Shown: positions 54,748 to 63,472, numbered from the stretch's first letter. The stretch is 64,000 nucleotides of DNA from Dyadobacter bucti (GCF_005869225.1 NZ_SWFP01000006.1:310001-374000), one strand, 5' to 3'. A program made the numbers and translations. The notes: generated by a model not told the origin, from the sequence alone.

Positions 54748-55341
54748 TCAAACGTCAAATATATCTCTCACCAAAAGCTCAAAAGCGCCAAGCGATTTAG
54801 AGGTCAAAGTTTCGGTTTCAGTGAAAGGCTTTAATCCGATAAATTTTCCCGTTTCGTCAAGCACATATACCAGCACAATGCGGTCATTTGGCTCCACAAG
54901 CCAGTATTCTTTCACACCGTTTTCTTGATATATCTCAAACTTCTCATTCATTTCTCTTTCAGTGTTGCCGGGAGACAATACCTCAATGATAAGATCAGGT
55001 GCACCTATGCATCCTTTGGCGTCGATTTTGGCTGGATCGCAAATCACGCAAATGTCGGGTTGCACTACCGTGTGGATCCTGTCTGAATCAGCCTTTTGAA
55101 CAGGCGTTAACCGCACATCAAAAGGCGCAACGAAGACTTTGCGTGTTGAGCGGTGAAGGTGATTGCTGATCTGCCTAAAAATTTCGCCTACGTATTGTTG
55201 GTGCCTGGTCGCAGGAGCTGGAGACATTTTGAAAATCTTGCCTTTAATCAGCTCAATACGCTCTTCCAACTGCCATTTGAGATAATCGGCATAAGAGTAA
55301 CGTGCATTTAAATCCAGCTGATTGAGGCTTGTGATTTTCAT
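54748..55341 (-). CDS. Uma2 family protein (DUF820, PD-(D/E)XK-like)
   Basis: The 197-residue protein shows the Uma2 pattern: IELIKGKIFKMSPAP near 32, PDICVICDPAKID near 95, and the nuclease-like core GAPDLIIEVLSPGN (about 112-125) followed by KFEIYQENGVKEYWLVEP. The D-x(n)-E-V and later lysine positions fit a PD-(D/E)XK fold, but activity is rarely shown. It lies 30 bases downstream of higA on the same strand, so it may share the toxin-antitoxin transcript. These genes are common in mobile neighbourhoods. Confidence 0.85.
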   Translation of the reverse strand: MKITSLNQLDLNARYSYADYLKWQLEERIELIKGKIFKMSPAPATRHQQYVGEIFRQISNHLHRSTRKVFVAPFDVRLTPVQKADSDRIHTVVQPDICVICDPAKIDAKGCIGAPDLIIEVLSPGNTEREMNEKFEIYQENGVKEYWLVEPNDRIVLVYVLDETGKFIGLKPFTETETLTSKSLGAFELLVRDIFDV

Positions 55342-55371
55342 AATTTGTAAAATGATAATTGATGATAGCTA

Positions 55372-55701
55372 TCAGGCAGGTTGCAACGTGCTACTTGGCA
55401 ACGGCCGAAAATGCTGAATTGTATTCCGCTCTACCGCTTTCTCTGCATGCCAGAGATCATAATTCCGTTGAATGTCAAGCCAGAATTCTGCGGTGGTTCC
55501 GAATGCTTCCGACAATCGTACACACATCTCCGAGCTAACCCCCTGGTGTTCGTTCAAAATATTCGAAAGCGTTTTTCGGGTCACGCCTAAGCCCTTGGCG
55601 ATCTCCGCCAATGTATAATTATATCCCGTTTCCTCTCTCAGTCCCTCAATCGTTTCCCTGATCAATGCGCCGGGATGTGAAGGTCTCATTCCTCTTTTCA
55701 T
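55372..55701 (-). CDS. higA: HigA-family antitoxin
   Basis: The 109-residue antitoxin has the HigA/VapI helix-turn-helix: SHPGALIRETIE at the N-terminus, YTLAEIAKGLGVTRKTLSNILN (in part, about 28-49) and the family motif FGTTAEFWLDIQRNYDLW. It neutralises HigB and represses the operon through its promoter. The gene begins 11 bases after the original end of higB. Because the toxin is interrupted by a stop codon, the antitoxin may now persist as a lone regulator. Confidence 0.92.
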   Translation of the reverse strand: MKRGMRPSHPGALIRETIEGLREETGYNYTLAEIAKGLGVTRKTLSNILNEHQGVSSEMCVRLSEAFGTTAEFWLDIQRNYDLWHAEKAVERNTIQHFRPLPSSTLQPA

Positions 55702-55712
55702 ACTTCTACTAA

Positions 55713-55991
55713 TTAATGATAGTCCAGATAGTCGACATCGTAAAAATCTCCGTCCTCAAACCTGAAAATAATTCACCAGTTTCCCGACACATTCACAGCG
55801 TAAAACCCTCTCAGCTTTCCCGACAAGGGGTGTAACCTTGATCCCGGCGTACCGATATCGTCCAAAGATTTCGCAAACTCCAATCGAGTCAGGATATTAC
55901 GAATTCTTGTAGTGTGTGCTGCGGGCAATTTTGTGGCGTCTTCATTTTCAAAAAACAACCGCAAGCCCTTGTGTTGGAAACTCTTGATCAT
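55713..55991 (-). pseudogene. higB: HigB toxin gene with an in-frame stop codon
   Basis: Read through, this is a 92-codon RelE/HigB-type ribosome-dependent mRNA interferase, the normal length. It begins MIKSFQHKGLRLFFE and ends IIFRFEDGDFYDVDYLDYH. A TGA at 55773-55775 interrupts it in the conserved G-N-W-R-I-I-F segment, where the arginine codon is expected. A single C-to-T change (CGA to TGA) explains it. The product would lose 19 residues including the last strands and the basic catalytic arginine, so it is probably inactive. The ATG at 55991 lies five bases after the -7 box. Confidence 0.82.
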
Positions 55992-55996
55992 TAACA

Positions 55997-56029
55997 CAAA
56001 TGTAACAGGGTATGTTACATTGTCCAAAA
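55997..56029 (-). promoter_or_regulatory. higBA promoter with overlapping operator
   Basis: TTTTG (56025-56029) and TACATTTG (55997-56004) are spaced by 20 bases on the minus strand. An inverted repeat ATGTAACA/TGTTACAT (56000-56020, 5-base spacer) overlaps the -7 box, as expected for HigA autorepression. The transcript would start at or next to the higB ATG. Confidence 0.65.
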
Positions 56030-56030
56030 G

Positions 56031-56064
56031 AAAAAAAGCGAGCAGGCCGTAAAACCTGCTCGCT
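56031..56064 (-). terminator. Terminator of the GlcNAc/Gfo operon
   Basis: AGCGAGCAGG and CCTGCTCGCT form a perfect 10-bp stem with an 8-base loop; on the minus strand it is followed by a run of T (from 56037 downward). It ends the operon 22 bases after the stop of the last oxidoreductase gene. Confidence 0.9.
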
Positions 56065-56085
56065 ACATACATTAGTGCTATCTAC

Positions 56086-57471
56086 CTATTTCCCACCCTT
56101 AGCTTTCTTCAAAGCCTCAGTCGTCAAATAATACTTTGCAATCATATTAGGCACTTCCCATTCCGGAAGTTTTCCTTCCTTGAGATATTCCATATACTTG
56201 TTGGCAACCTGGGCAAAGTGTGCTTCGTGGCCGTTGTCGTATTTTTGAGGAATTACCAATTCCCAGCCGGCAGGGATTTTTTTCAACTCAATGCCCGGAT
56301 ATTTATCCTGCACTGATTTGAATGCGGCCGCTACTGCGTCTTCATAACCTTTGCTTTTATCGGTCGTTTCAATATAAAGTACCGGTTTGTATTTCTGGTC
56401 TTTTCCCTGGCGAACGATCAGATTGGATTTGGAGCCTTTCATGATCGAGTAATGCGTATCGCCCGTTCCTTCAGGTGCCTGAAAATTCCAGATAACAGAA
56501 ACTTTTGCATGAACGCCTTTCAGCGCATAGTTCATTTCACCGTTGGAATATACATTCAAAGTGCTGTCAGTCACATCCTTGCTTAGAAAGTCAGGATATT
56601 TACCACTTTTTGTCACAAGGTTAAACTGCGAAGGAGTAAGCTTCGTAGCAGACCTTTTGGCAGACAATAGCTCAATGTCTTTCTGATAATCCAATGCGGT
56701 ATTGGGGAAACAACTCCATTGAACAAGGTCCACAAGGTGCGTGGTAACATCCACCATTCCTTCGCCCTGCTGGGCTACATCAAAGAACCAGGTCGGGCGT
56801 ACCAGCGGTTCGCCGGATATGTATTTAAAAAAATGATGCACACTTTCCTTTACAACCGCCGGATCTGTGGGGGTGCCTTTCTGTAACTCACCAAAAATAT
56901 CCGGAATTGAAGCCAGCTCGCGCTGCAATGCATTTGTGATTTCATAACGCTCGGTCATGATATCATAAAGCAGCACTTTATTCTTTTCAGCACTGGTGAA
57001 AGCCTCTTTCAGTTTTTCAAATCCCGCAGCATCGATCGCCATGGGCTTGTCCGCCAGTACATTAAGGCCAGCGTCCACAGACTTTTTGATATAATCTGTT
57101 TTTTTCTGATTGTTTCCTGCCAAAACCACTACATTACCTTTCTTTTCCGACAGCATTTTATCCAAAAAATCGGCGCCGGTGTACACTTCTTCTTTCCAGC
57201 TGGTAGGGTTTTCGGCGGCTGAATTATACTTTTCAACCTTGTCCAGATATGCTTTTACGTCCGGCCCTTCCGACGCGTAAACGTGTACAACGGAATCAAC
57301 ATCGGCGTACATTGATTTCTGCACCAGGGCTGCGTGGAAATGGCCCGGTTCAACAACTATGAGGCTCAACGGTTTTTTTGTCTCGTCCTTTTCCTCTTCC
57401 TTCTTCGAATTACATCCCTGATTTAATGCCATTGCGCTCATTAAAGCGATTGTCAAGAGTTCTTTTCTCAT
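56086..57471 (-). CDS. Gfo/Idh/MocA-like lipoprotein with putative oxidoreductase C-terminal domain
   Basis: The 461-residue protein from the ATG at 57471 has a lipoprotein signal (ALNQGC, Cys about 20), so it is exported. The Rossmann-like half has VVEPGHFHAALV where the G-x-G-x-x-G loop should be, but DKPMAID keeps the catalytic-lysine motif. The C-terminal half, with GMVDVTTHLVDLVQW, belongs to a Bacteroidota-specific oxidoreductase C-terminal family. The function is unknown. As the last gene of the GlcNAc operon it may act on an amino-sugar glycoside in the periplasm. An upstream in-frame start at 57498 would spoil the signal sequence. Confidence 0.8.
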   Translation of the reverse strand: MRKELLTIALMSAMALNQGCNSKKEEEKDETKKPLSLIVVEPGHFHAALVQKSMYADVDSVVHVYASEGPDVKAYLDKVEKYNSAAENPTSWKEEVYTGADFLDKMLSEKKGNVVVLAGNNQKKTDYIKKSVDAGLNVLADKPMAIDAAGFEKLKEAFTSAEKNKVLLYDIMTERYEITNALQRELASIPDIFGELQKGTPTDPAVVKESVHHFFKYISGEPLVRPTWFFDVAQQGEGMVDVTTHLVDLVQWSCFPNTALDYQKDIELLSAKRSATKLTPSQFNLVTKSGKYPDFLSKDVTDSTLNVYSNGEMNYALKGVHAKVSVIWNFQAPEGTGDTHYSIMKGSKSNLIVRQGKDQKYKPVLYIETTDKSKGYEDAVAAAFKSVQDKYPGIELKKIPAGWELVIPQKYDNGHEAHFAQVANKYMEYLKEGKLPEWEVPNMIAKYYLTTEALKKAKGGK

Positions 57472-57516
57472 TTTTTTAGATTGAGGTAATTTTTGCAAGA
57501 TAGTCTCAAAGCGGAA

Positions 57517-58293
57517 CTATGCCTGACTGTAGGACGAAATTTCTTTCAGTCTCCCTGAACTCGCTTTGTCAATAAACAAAATGGCATTCGGGTGGTTCCG
57601 CAGGATGGTCGACGGGAATTCTTCTTTGATATCCTCTTCCACGGTATGATAGATCGCGTCGGCCTTTTTTTCTCCGGGAACAATGCAAAAAGCGTATTTC
57701 GCCTTGAATAGAACCGGGATCGTCAGCGTAAGTGCTCGTTCCGGAACATCTGCGAACGTTGCAAAACAGCCGTCGTTAACCTGCTGCTGCCTGCAAGCAT
57801 TGTCCAATTCTACCTGTTTGACGATCAGAGGATCATCGAAAAAAGCCACGTGCGGATCGTTGAAAGCCAGGTGTCCGTTTTCGCCAATTCCCAGGCAGAC
57901 AATATCTGTTGGATATTCCTCTAAAAGTGCCGCATACCGTTTGCATTCTTCTTCGATATCGGTAGCGTTACCGTCGAGATACCAAACGCTATTCAAAGGA
58001 ACTTTATCAAATAGCTTCACTTTAAGGAAATTTCCGAAAGCCTGTGGTGCATCACCAGGCAGACCGATATATTCGTCCATGTGGAAAGCGTTGATCTTTT
58101 GCCAGACGATACCTTTCTCGGTGAGCAAAGAGGCCAAAAACTCATTTTGTGACGGGGCAGAGGCAAAAATAATATTTACGAATTCCTGCGACTTTTGTAA
58201 TTCCCGGATTTTATCTGCGATCGCAGCGGCCGCATTTTCACCCATTTCCTGTCTTGTGTCAAAAATCTTTATTTCCAGATTACCGGCTTTCAT
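57517..58293 (-). CDS. nagB: Glucosamine-6-phosphate deaminase
   Basis: NagB converts glucosamine-6-phosphate to fructose-6-phosphate and ammonia. The 258-residue enzyme has the catalytic aspartate in FHMDEYIGLPGDAPQAF near 70-86, the GIGENGHLAFNDP motif near 133 and the VPERALTLTIP motif near 182. It is slightly shorter than the 266-residue E. coli protein. It follows nagA by 14 bases, so the two are certainly co-transcribed. Confidence 0.94.
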   Translation of the reverse strand: MKAGNLEIKIFDTRQEMGENAAAAIADKIRELQKSQEFVNIIFASAPSQNEFLASLLTEKGIVWQKINAFHMDEYIGLPGDAPQAFGNFLKVKLFDKVPLNSVWYLDGNATDIEEECKRYAALLEEYPTDIVCLGIGENGHLAFNDPHVAFFDDPLIVKQVELDNACRQQQVNDGCFATFADVPERALTLTIPVLFKAKYAFCIVPGEKKADAIYHTVEEDIKEEFPSTILRNHPNAILFIDKASSGRLKEISSYSQA

Positions 58294-58307
58294 TGTTGTG
58301 GTGCTGA

Positions 58308-59495
58308 TTATATTAACTGTTCCTGATTAAAAATTATTCGTCCTTTAACGATGGTTTTCTTCATGCGGATGTCTTCGTCGAAAATGACAATATCCGCGTC
58401 CTTTCCGGCCACCAATGAGCCTTTTGTTTTGTCCACACCCATAATGCGCGCAGGCGTCAGCGTGATCATTCTTATTGCATCCAGAAGGGAAACATCGGCC
58501 ATTTTTATCATGGTTCTTACCAGCCTGTCGGCCGTAGAAACGCTTCCGGCAAAAGAGGTACGGTCCGGCAATTTGGCTACGCCGTCTTCAATGATCACTT
58601 TCAGGCCGTTTTTCAGCGAGCCCAGAGTACTTTCGCCTTCCGGCATACCGGCCCCGCGCATGGCATCGGTGATCAGTGCAATTCGATCGGCCCCTTTTAT
58701 TTTATAGATCAATTTGAGGAGCGGCGCGGGAAGATGGACGCCGTCGGCTATAATTTCCACATCCATATCGAGTAAAAACGCGCTTTCAATGGTTCCAGCG
58801 TAGCGAAATGCATTTTTCCGCGTAACGCCGGACATGGCTGAGTAAAGGTGTGTGGCCAATGTATAACCGTTTTCATACGCATCCAGCACTTCTTCGTAGA
58901 TCGCGTCAGTATGGGCCACGGCCGCCAGAATACCTTTTTCTCTGAGTCTTTTCCCAAAAGCAATAGCTCCCGGGAGCTCGGGCGCGGCACTCCATCGCGT
59001 AATTGACGAAGAGTAGGCGAGCACTTCTTCATATTCTTTTGGATCGGGGTTTCGTATGTACCGCGGGTCCTGCGCGCCACGCTGGCTCAAAGCGAAATAG
59101 GGACCTTCCAGGTGCATTCCCAGAAACTGGGCAGCTTTATGATTATTGGCATTCGCTTTTTTGTAAAGATCAAGCGTTTCCAATAAATCCTCTTTTTCGC
59201 TGGTCAGGGTGGTTGGTACCATCGCTGTAGTACCATATCGGGCGTGCGTTTCAGCGATTTTTAAAAATGCCTCCTCGCTTCCATCCATAAAATCATGACC
59301 GCCGCCGCCGTGAATATGCAGGTCGATAAATCCCGGCGCGATGTAATTCCCGCCAGCGTCAATGACTGTGGCATCCGCAAAGTCAATATTTCCTTCGTGT
59401 ACACCAAGGATCACACCATTTTCAATTACCACTGTTCCGTTGCGGATATAGCGGAAAGGTGTTATGATGGTTCCATTGGTTATTTTTAAGCGCAT
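58308..59495 (-). CDS. nagA: N-acetylglucosamine-6-phosphate deacetylase
   Basis: NagA removes the acetyl group from GlcNAc-6-phosphate. The 395-residue amidohydrolase has DLHIHGGGGHDFMDG near 59, the metal-ligand glutamate in MHLEGPYFALSQRGAQDP near 132, THLYSAMSG near 210 and the catalytic aspartate in ALITDAMRGAG near 275. The ATG at 59495 (MRLKITNGTII) is chosen; an upstream TTG at 59522 would read into a repeat element. It lies between the transporter gene and nagB. Confidence 0.95.
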   Translation of the reverse strand: MRLKITNGTIITPFRYIRNGTVVIENGVILGVHEGNIDFADATVIDAGGNYIAPGFIDLHIHGGGGHDFMDGSEEAFLKIAETHARYGTTAMVPTTLTSEKEDLLETLDLYKKANANNHKAAQFLGMHLEGPYFALSQRGAQDPRYIRNPDPKEYEEVLAYSSSITRWSAAPELPGAIAFGKRLREKGILAAVAHTDAIYEEVLDAYENGYTLATHLYSAMSGVTRKNAFRYAGTIESAFLLDMDVEIIADGVHLPAPLLKLIYKIKGADRIALITDAMRGAGMPEGESTLGSLKNGLKVIIEDGVAKLPDRTSFAGSVSTADRLVRTMIKMADVSLLDAIRMITLTPARIMGVDKTKGSLVAGKDADIVIFDEDIRMKKTIVKGRIIFNQEQLI

Positions 59496-59503
59496 ATGTT
59501 TTT

Positions 59504-59591
59504 GGCTGTCGGCCGTCAGCACTCGGCTTCCGGCTTTTAGTATTAATTATTAAATTCTCCTTTTCCCCCTCCTCCATCCTCCCTTTCTTCC
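59504..59591. repeat. GCTGTCGGC repeat plus homopyrimidine tract between transporter gene and nagA
   Basis: GGCTGTCGGCCGTCAGCACT and the following CGGCTTCCGGCTTTT (59504-59540) is a third member of the repeat family seen around guaB. Next to it, 59555-59593 is almost pure pyrimidine on the plus strand (one A), so the mRNA here is a purine-rich tract 60-100 bases before nagA. Confidence 0.5.
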
Positions 59592-60920
59592 CTAAAATCC
59601 CCACTTCCTGAATTTATGCCCCTTAACAGCATAAAATACCAGATATAAATAGCAGGGAAGCAGCACCCAGTAAGCCTGGCGGTCATCGAGCTTGTCGGCG
59701 AAGTAGCCATAAAAAAGCGGCATGATGGCATTCCCGCATAGGCCCATGATCATGACCGATGCGCCGAGTTTGGTAAAGCGGCCGAGATTATCCAGTGCCA
59801 GCGGCCATATTCCTGCCCAAACCAATGAATTGGCAAGGCCAAGCAAAACCACAAACCAGATGGAGATATCTGTTTCATGTCCGAGGAAACTGATTTGTCC
59901 TTTTGCAAAAATGATAAGCAGCGTAAAAATGGTCCCCAGCAACGTGCAAATCCTGAGGGCATTCACCTGGCTGATGAATTTCGGGATAACAGTAATGCCG
60001 ATAAGATAACCGCAAATGGTACAGAAAAGGGTATAGGATGGGAATACTTTCGCTTCCAATAGATCAATACCCATGGAATTGGCATAACCAATGATGGTAT
60101 CAATGGCGATCACCTGGGTTCCAACATGCAGGAAAATAGCAAGTGCACCCAATATCAGGTGCGGAAACTGGAATATGCTGTTTTTGCCGGCGTTGGCAGT
60201 GGCTATTTCCTCATTTTCGTGTTCCGTATCAATTTCCGGCAGGGGAGATTTATAAACCAATATCCCAAGAATGAAAAGGAAACTTCCTAGACCAATATAC
60301 GGATTAATTACCCGGCGAATGAGTTCGTCCAATGCGCCGCTTCTTTCGGCATCGGTCATAGTGCTCAATTGCGCAAAAAGGTCGGTGTCCGTTGGACGAA
60401 GAATTACGGCGGCAAAAACGATCGGTGATAGGATACCCGCTGCTTTGTTACAAATCCCCATAATGCTGATCCGCTGGGCAGCCCGTTCTTTGGCGCCGAG
60501 GATCGTAATATAAGGATTTGCCGCAGTCTGGAGGATTGCGAGTCCAATTCCTATCGTGAACAATCCGATCAGAAAGATCTCGTAAGTCCTGGACATGGCA
60601 GCCGGCACAAATATGAACGCACCCAGGGCCATAGCCCAGAATCCGAACATCATTCCTTTTTTAAAGCCTACCGCTTTCAGCAGATAGGACGACGGCACCG
60701 ACATCACAAAATAGGCAATGTAAAAAGCAAATGCGACCAGATATGCCTGAAAGCTGGTGAGCTCACAGGCAATCTTGAAATACGGGATCAGAATGGAATT
60801 GACCCATGACACAAAGCCGAATATAAAAAACATCAATCCGATCAGAAATATCGAAAACGTGGTTTCCCGCTTCGAAAGATTTTCGACCTTGATGGATAAG
60901 GCAGCACTTTTCATTTTCAA
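59592..60920 (-). CDS. nagP: FucP-family sugar/proton symporter, probable GlcNAc transporter
   Basis: This is a 442-residue MFS transporter with 12 predicted helices and FucP-type motifs (GFVSWVNSILIPYFK near 35, PSSYLLKAVGFKKGM near 75 and TAANPYITILGAKERAAQR, in part, near 132). FucP-family members next to nagA/nagB import N-acetylglucosamine in several marine and soil bacteria (NagP). No GlcNAc kinase gene is in the visible part of the operon, so one must be encoded elsewhere. The specificity is inferred from context. Confidence 0.82.
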   Translation of the reverse strand: MKMKSAALSIKVENLSKRETTFSIFLIGLMFFIFGFVSWVNSILIPYFKIACELTSFQAYLVAFAFYIAYFVMSVPSSYLLKAVGFKKGMMFGFWAMALGAFIFVPAAMSRTYEIFLIGLFTIGIGLAILQTAANPYITILGAKERAAQRISIMGICNKAAGILSPIVFAAVILRPTDTDLFAQLSTMTDAERSGALDELIRRVINPYIGLGSFLFILGILVYKSPLPEIDTEHENEEIATANAGKNSIFQFPHLILGALAIFLHVGTQVIAIDTIIGYANSMGIDLLEAKVFPSYTLFCTICGYLIGITVIPKFISQVNALRICTLLGTIFTLLIIFAKGQISFLGHETDISIWFVVLLGLANSLVWAGIWPLALDNLGRFTKLGASVMIMGLCGNAIMPLFYGYFADKLDDRQAYWVLLPCYLYLVFYAVKGHKFRKWGF

Positions 60921-60971
60921 GAGTTTAGTTTACGATTTTAAGACCGGTATTGAAAAACGGCTAATTGCGAG

Positions 60972-62366
60972 TTATACTGTTGGTTCCCAGCCTTTTTGAT
61001 ACTCACGCTTCCACAACTTAGCTGCTTCCTTGCTGTTTTTGATATGGCCGTTGGAAGGATCAATATTCAATGTTTCACCGGTACGGATCGCAATGTTGCC
61101 CAGTTGCGCCAGTAACGTGCTCTGATGTCCGCCCACAATTTCCGCTGCAAGAGGTGTTCCTTTTTTGATTCCGTCAAAGAAGTTCTGGATGTGTAGCGCA
61201 TCCAGTGCCTGCGAAGGGTTCATTTTGTTTCTTGGATCGATCTGGAAGTCGTTTTTCACTTCTTTTACCAGCTTGTTTTCCAAATCGTAGATTTTGTAGC
61301 TATTTCCTTCGCTGATCTGCACAGATCCTGAATCGCCATAGAAAATAACACCTACGCTGCTTCCTTCGATTGTCCTGCCGTTACAGCTTCTGCCTTCCCA
61401 GGTCATGCCGGTGTTGTTGGCGAATTCAAGATTGATCACCTGGGTATCTGGCGTTTCCCAATCATCTTTATATCTGTATCTGCCGCCCGAAGAAGTAACA
61501 CGGGTCGGGTATTCTACCTGTAATCCCCACCGCATCAGGTCGAGCATGTGCGTTCCGTTGTTCAATGCTTCCCCGGTTCCCCAGTTCCAGAGCCAGTGCC
61601 AGTTGTAATGCACCAGATTGTCCTTGAAAGCGCGGCGTGGTGCGGGTCCCTGCCATAATTCATAGTCCAGCCAGGACGGTACTGCGGTTTCTTTGCCGAC
61701 GCCAATCGACGCGCGGTTGTTGGTATACCATCCTTTTGCAAAATAGGGCCTTCCGATCACCCCGTTGTGCACTTCTTTGATAGCGGCGGCGACATTGGGC
61801 CAGGACCTGCGCTGGTTACCCATCTGGATCACATTTTTATACTTTTTGCCCACTGCTACCAGCAATTCGCCTTCGTTGGGATTGTGGCTGCATGGTTTTT
61901 CAAGATACACGTGCTTCCCTGCTTTTGAAGCCAGTATGGCCGCAGGTGCATGCCAGTGGTCCGGAGCGGCTACCACAAGGGCATCCATATCTTTGTTTTC
62001 CAAAGCCTTACGGAAATCCGGAACGTTGGCGGGTTTGGACTTCTGAAGATCATTGACAATGTTAATGCATTTTTCAGCTGCCCTTGTGTCCACGTCCGAA
62101 ACAGAAATTACCTCGCAGTTGGGTTGTAAAGCATAGTTGGATGACAGTGCCAGGCCGCGGCTGTTGACGCCCATCATTCCTACACGCACTTTTTCATTAG
62201 CGCCTGCTATACGCGCATAGCTTTTGGGTGTAAAACCAGGCAGAATTCCCCCGAAAGTTAATAAGGCACTTCCTGCTATGGTTTTTTTAATAAAATCTCT
62301 CCGGTTGTTATCGCTCAAACCCTGGGCTGATTGTCCGGAATTTGTAGTTTCAGTGTCGTTTTTCAT
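60972..62366 (-). CDS. Gfo/Idh/MocA oxidoreductase with twin-arginine signal, GH109-like architecture
   Basis: The 464-residue protein from the ATG at 62366 carries a Tat-type signal (NNRRDFIKKTIAGSALLTFGG, in part) and so is exported folded, probably with its cofactor. The Rossmann loop reads VGMMGVNSRGLAL, with EKPCSHN as the catalytic-lysine motif near 157. The region HYNWHWLWNWGTGEALNNGT (about 255-274) resembles that of GH109-type NAD-dependent N-acetylgalactosaminidases, which belong to this superfamily. In a GlcNAc operon a hydrolase or oxidase acting on amino-sugar glycosides is plausible but unproven. An in-frame start at 62420 adds a non-signal extension. Confidence 0.82.
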   Translation of the reverse strand: MKNDTETTNSGQSAQGLSDNNRRDFIKKTIAGSALLTFGGILPGFTPKSYARIAGANEKVRVGMMGVNSRGLALSSNYALQPNCEVISVSDVDTRAAEKCINIVNDLQKSKPANVPDFRKALENKDMDALVVAAPDHWHAPAAILASKAGKHVYLEKPCSHNPNEGELLVAVGKKYKNVIQMGNQRRSWPNVAAAIKEVHNGVIGRPYFAKGWYTNNRASIGVGKETAVPSWLDYELWQGPAPRRAFKDNLVHYNWHWLWNWGTGEALNNGTHMLDLMRWGLQVEYPTRVTSSGGRYRYKDDWETPDTQVINLEFANNTGMTWEGRSCNGRTIEGSSVGVIFYGDSGSVQISEGNSYKIYDLENKLVKEVKNDFQIDPRNKMNPSQALDALHIQNFFDGIKKGTPLAAEIVGGHQSTLLAQLGNIAIRTGETLNIDPSNGHIKNSKEAAKLWKREYQKGWEPTV

Positions 62367-62423
62367 AAAACAAAAGAGTTGGTTATCGGTTTTAGATATC
62401 TTAAAGAACAATATTATCAAACA

Positions 62424-63425
62424 TTATTTTTTTACCTTACTCAAAACACTTTCGAGTGTAACACTTTTCCCGCCCTGCCGCTTGCTTTCATCTGCTGCTT
62501 CCATAAAAGCGTAAATTTCAATCGTTTCCTTTGGGGTTACAGGTACTTCCCCTGTTTTGAAATACTTGATAATATCCACAAGAAGTGGCTCGTATCCTCC
62601 GTAAGGCCCGAGGATTTTATTTCCGTCAACTGTATATACCGTTCCGCCATAATCATGCTTGCCCGTACGGGTACCCCTGAACGTTCCGGTGCGGCCGTCT
62701 TCCCACAAACCAACGACGATATCTGTATTAGGCGTGTTGACGCGGGTTACACTTTTACAACCGGTCCCCATTACAGTAAACAATGTTTCCACACCGTGGA
62801 TACCGTACCAGAACAGGTCGGGGTGAGTTTTTTCCAAAGCAGCCGGACTGTATGTATCAGCTCCGGTTACCTTGCTTTTATCTATGGCATCTGCACCTTT
62901 GATGTAGCGCAAAGAGGAGGCAGAGAAAATAGGTATCTTATATTTTTCGGCAGCCTGGTAAATGGCAAGGGTATCCGACAGGGATGCAGCAACGGGTTTA
63001 TCTATAAACACTCTTTTTCCTGCTTTCAGCACCTCTATTGCCTGTTCCCGATGCAGCCGTCCGTCATTTGTTTCCAGAAGGACAACATCTACTTTGGAAA
63101 GCAGATCTTTAATGGAACCGGCGATTTCGACACCCATTTTTTTTACTTCTTCAATGTACCCGGGAATACGCTTTGCGCTGGATTCAATATCCTTGCTGCC
63201 ATAGGGATATGCGGCAACTGCACGATAACCATCGTATACCGGATCGGGCTGATCGGCATTTAATGCTTTTACAAAAGCGATGCTGTGGGAAGTGTCGAGG
63301 CCGATAATCCCAACCCGTTTCCCCTCCGCTTTTGCTTCTGCAAAGGAGATGTAATTGGTTAGGCTAAGGCCAAGTCCCAACGCCGATGACTTTTGAATGA
63401 ATGTTCTTCTGCTCAGAGAATGCAT
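62424..63425 (-). CDS. Gfo/Idh/MocA-like protein with unusual nucleotide loop
   Basis: The 333-residue protein has a Tat/Sec-like signal (LSRRTFIQKSSALGLGLSL). Its Rossmann loop reads VGIIGLDTSHSIAFV, so D-T-S-H replaces the usual glycine pair. DKPVAASLSD keeps the lysine motif. The C-terminal sheet domain contains YGIHGVETLFTVMG. The GLDTSH variant marks a Bacteroidota subfamily of unknown activity. It is the first gene of the GlcNAc operon, with a LacI-type palindrome 48 bases upstream of its start, and precedes the other oxidoreductase gene by 57 bases. Confidence 0.8.
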   Translation of the reverse strand: MHSLSRRTFIQKSSALGLGLSLTNYISFAEAKAEGKRVGIIGLDTSHSIAFVKALNADQPDPVYDGYRAVAAYPYGSKDIESSAKRIPGYIEEVKKMGVEIAGSIKDLLSKVDVVLLETNDGRLHREQAIEVLKAGKRVFIDKPVAASLSDTLAIYQAAEKYKIPIFSASSLRYIKGADAIDKSKVTGADTYSPAALEKTHPDLFWYGIHGVETLFTVMGTGCKSVTRVNTPNTDIVVGLWEDGRTGTFRGTRTGKHDYGGTVYTVDGNKILGPYGGYEPLLVDIIKYFKTGEVPVTPKETIEIYAFMEAADESKRQGGKSVTLESVLSKVKK

Positions 63426-63472
63426 GGAATTATGAGGAAAAGTGATTAGGAATAGTTTCGTGCACCACGTTT

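Noticed and set aside
62331..63263. 310-codon open frame on the plus strand
   Set aside because: It is antisense to a complete Gfo/Idh/MocA gene; its translation is Cys/Phe-rich with no domain, a typical shadow frame.
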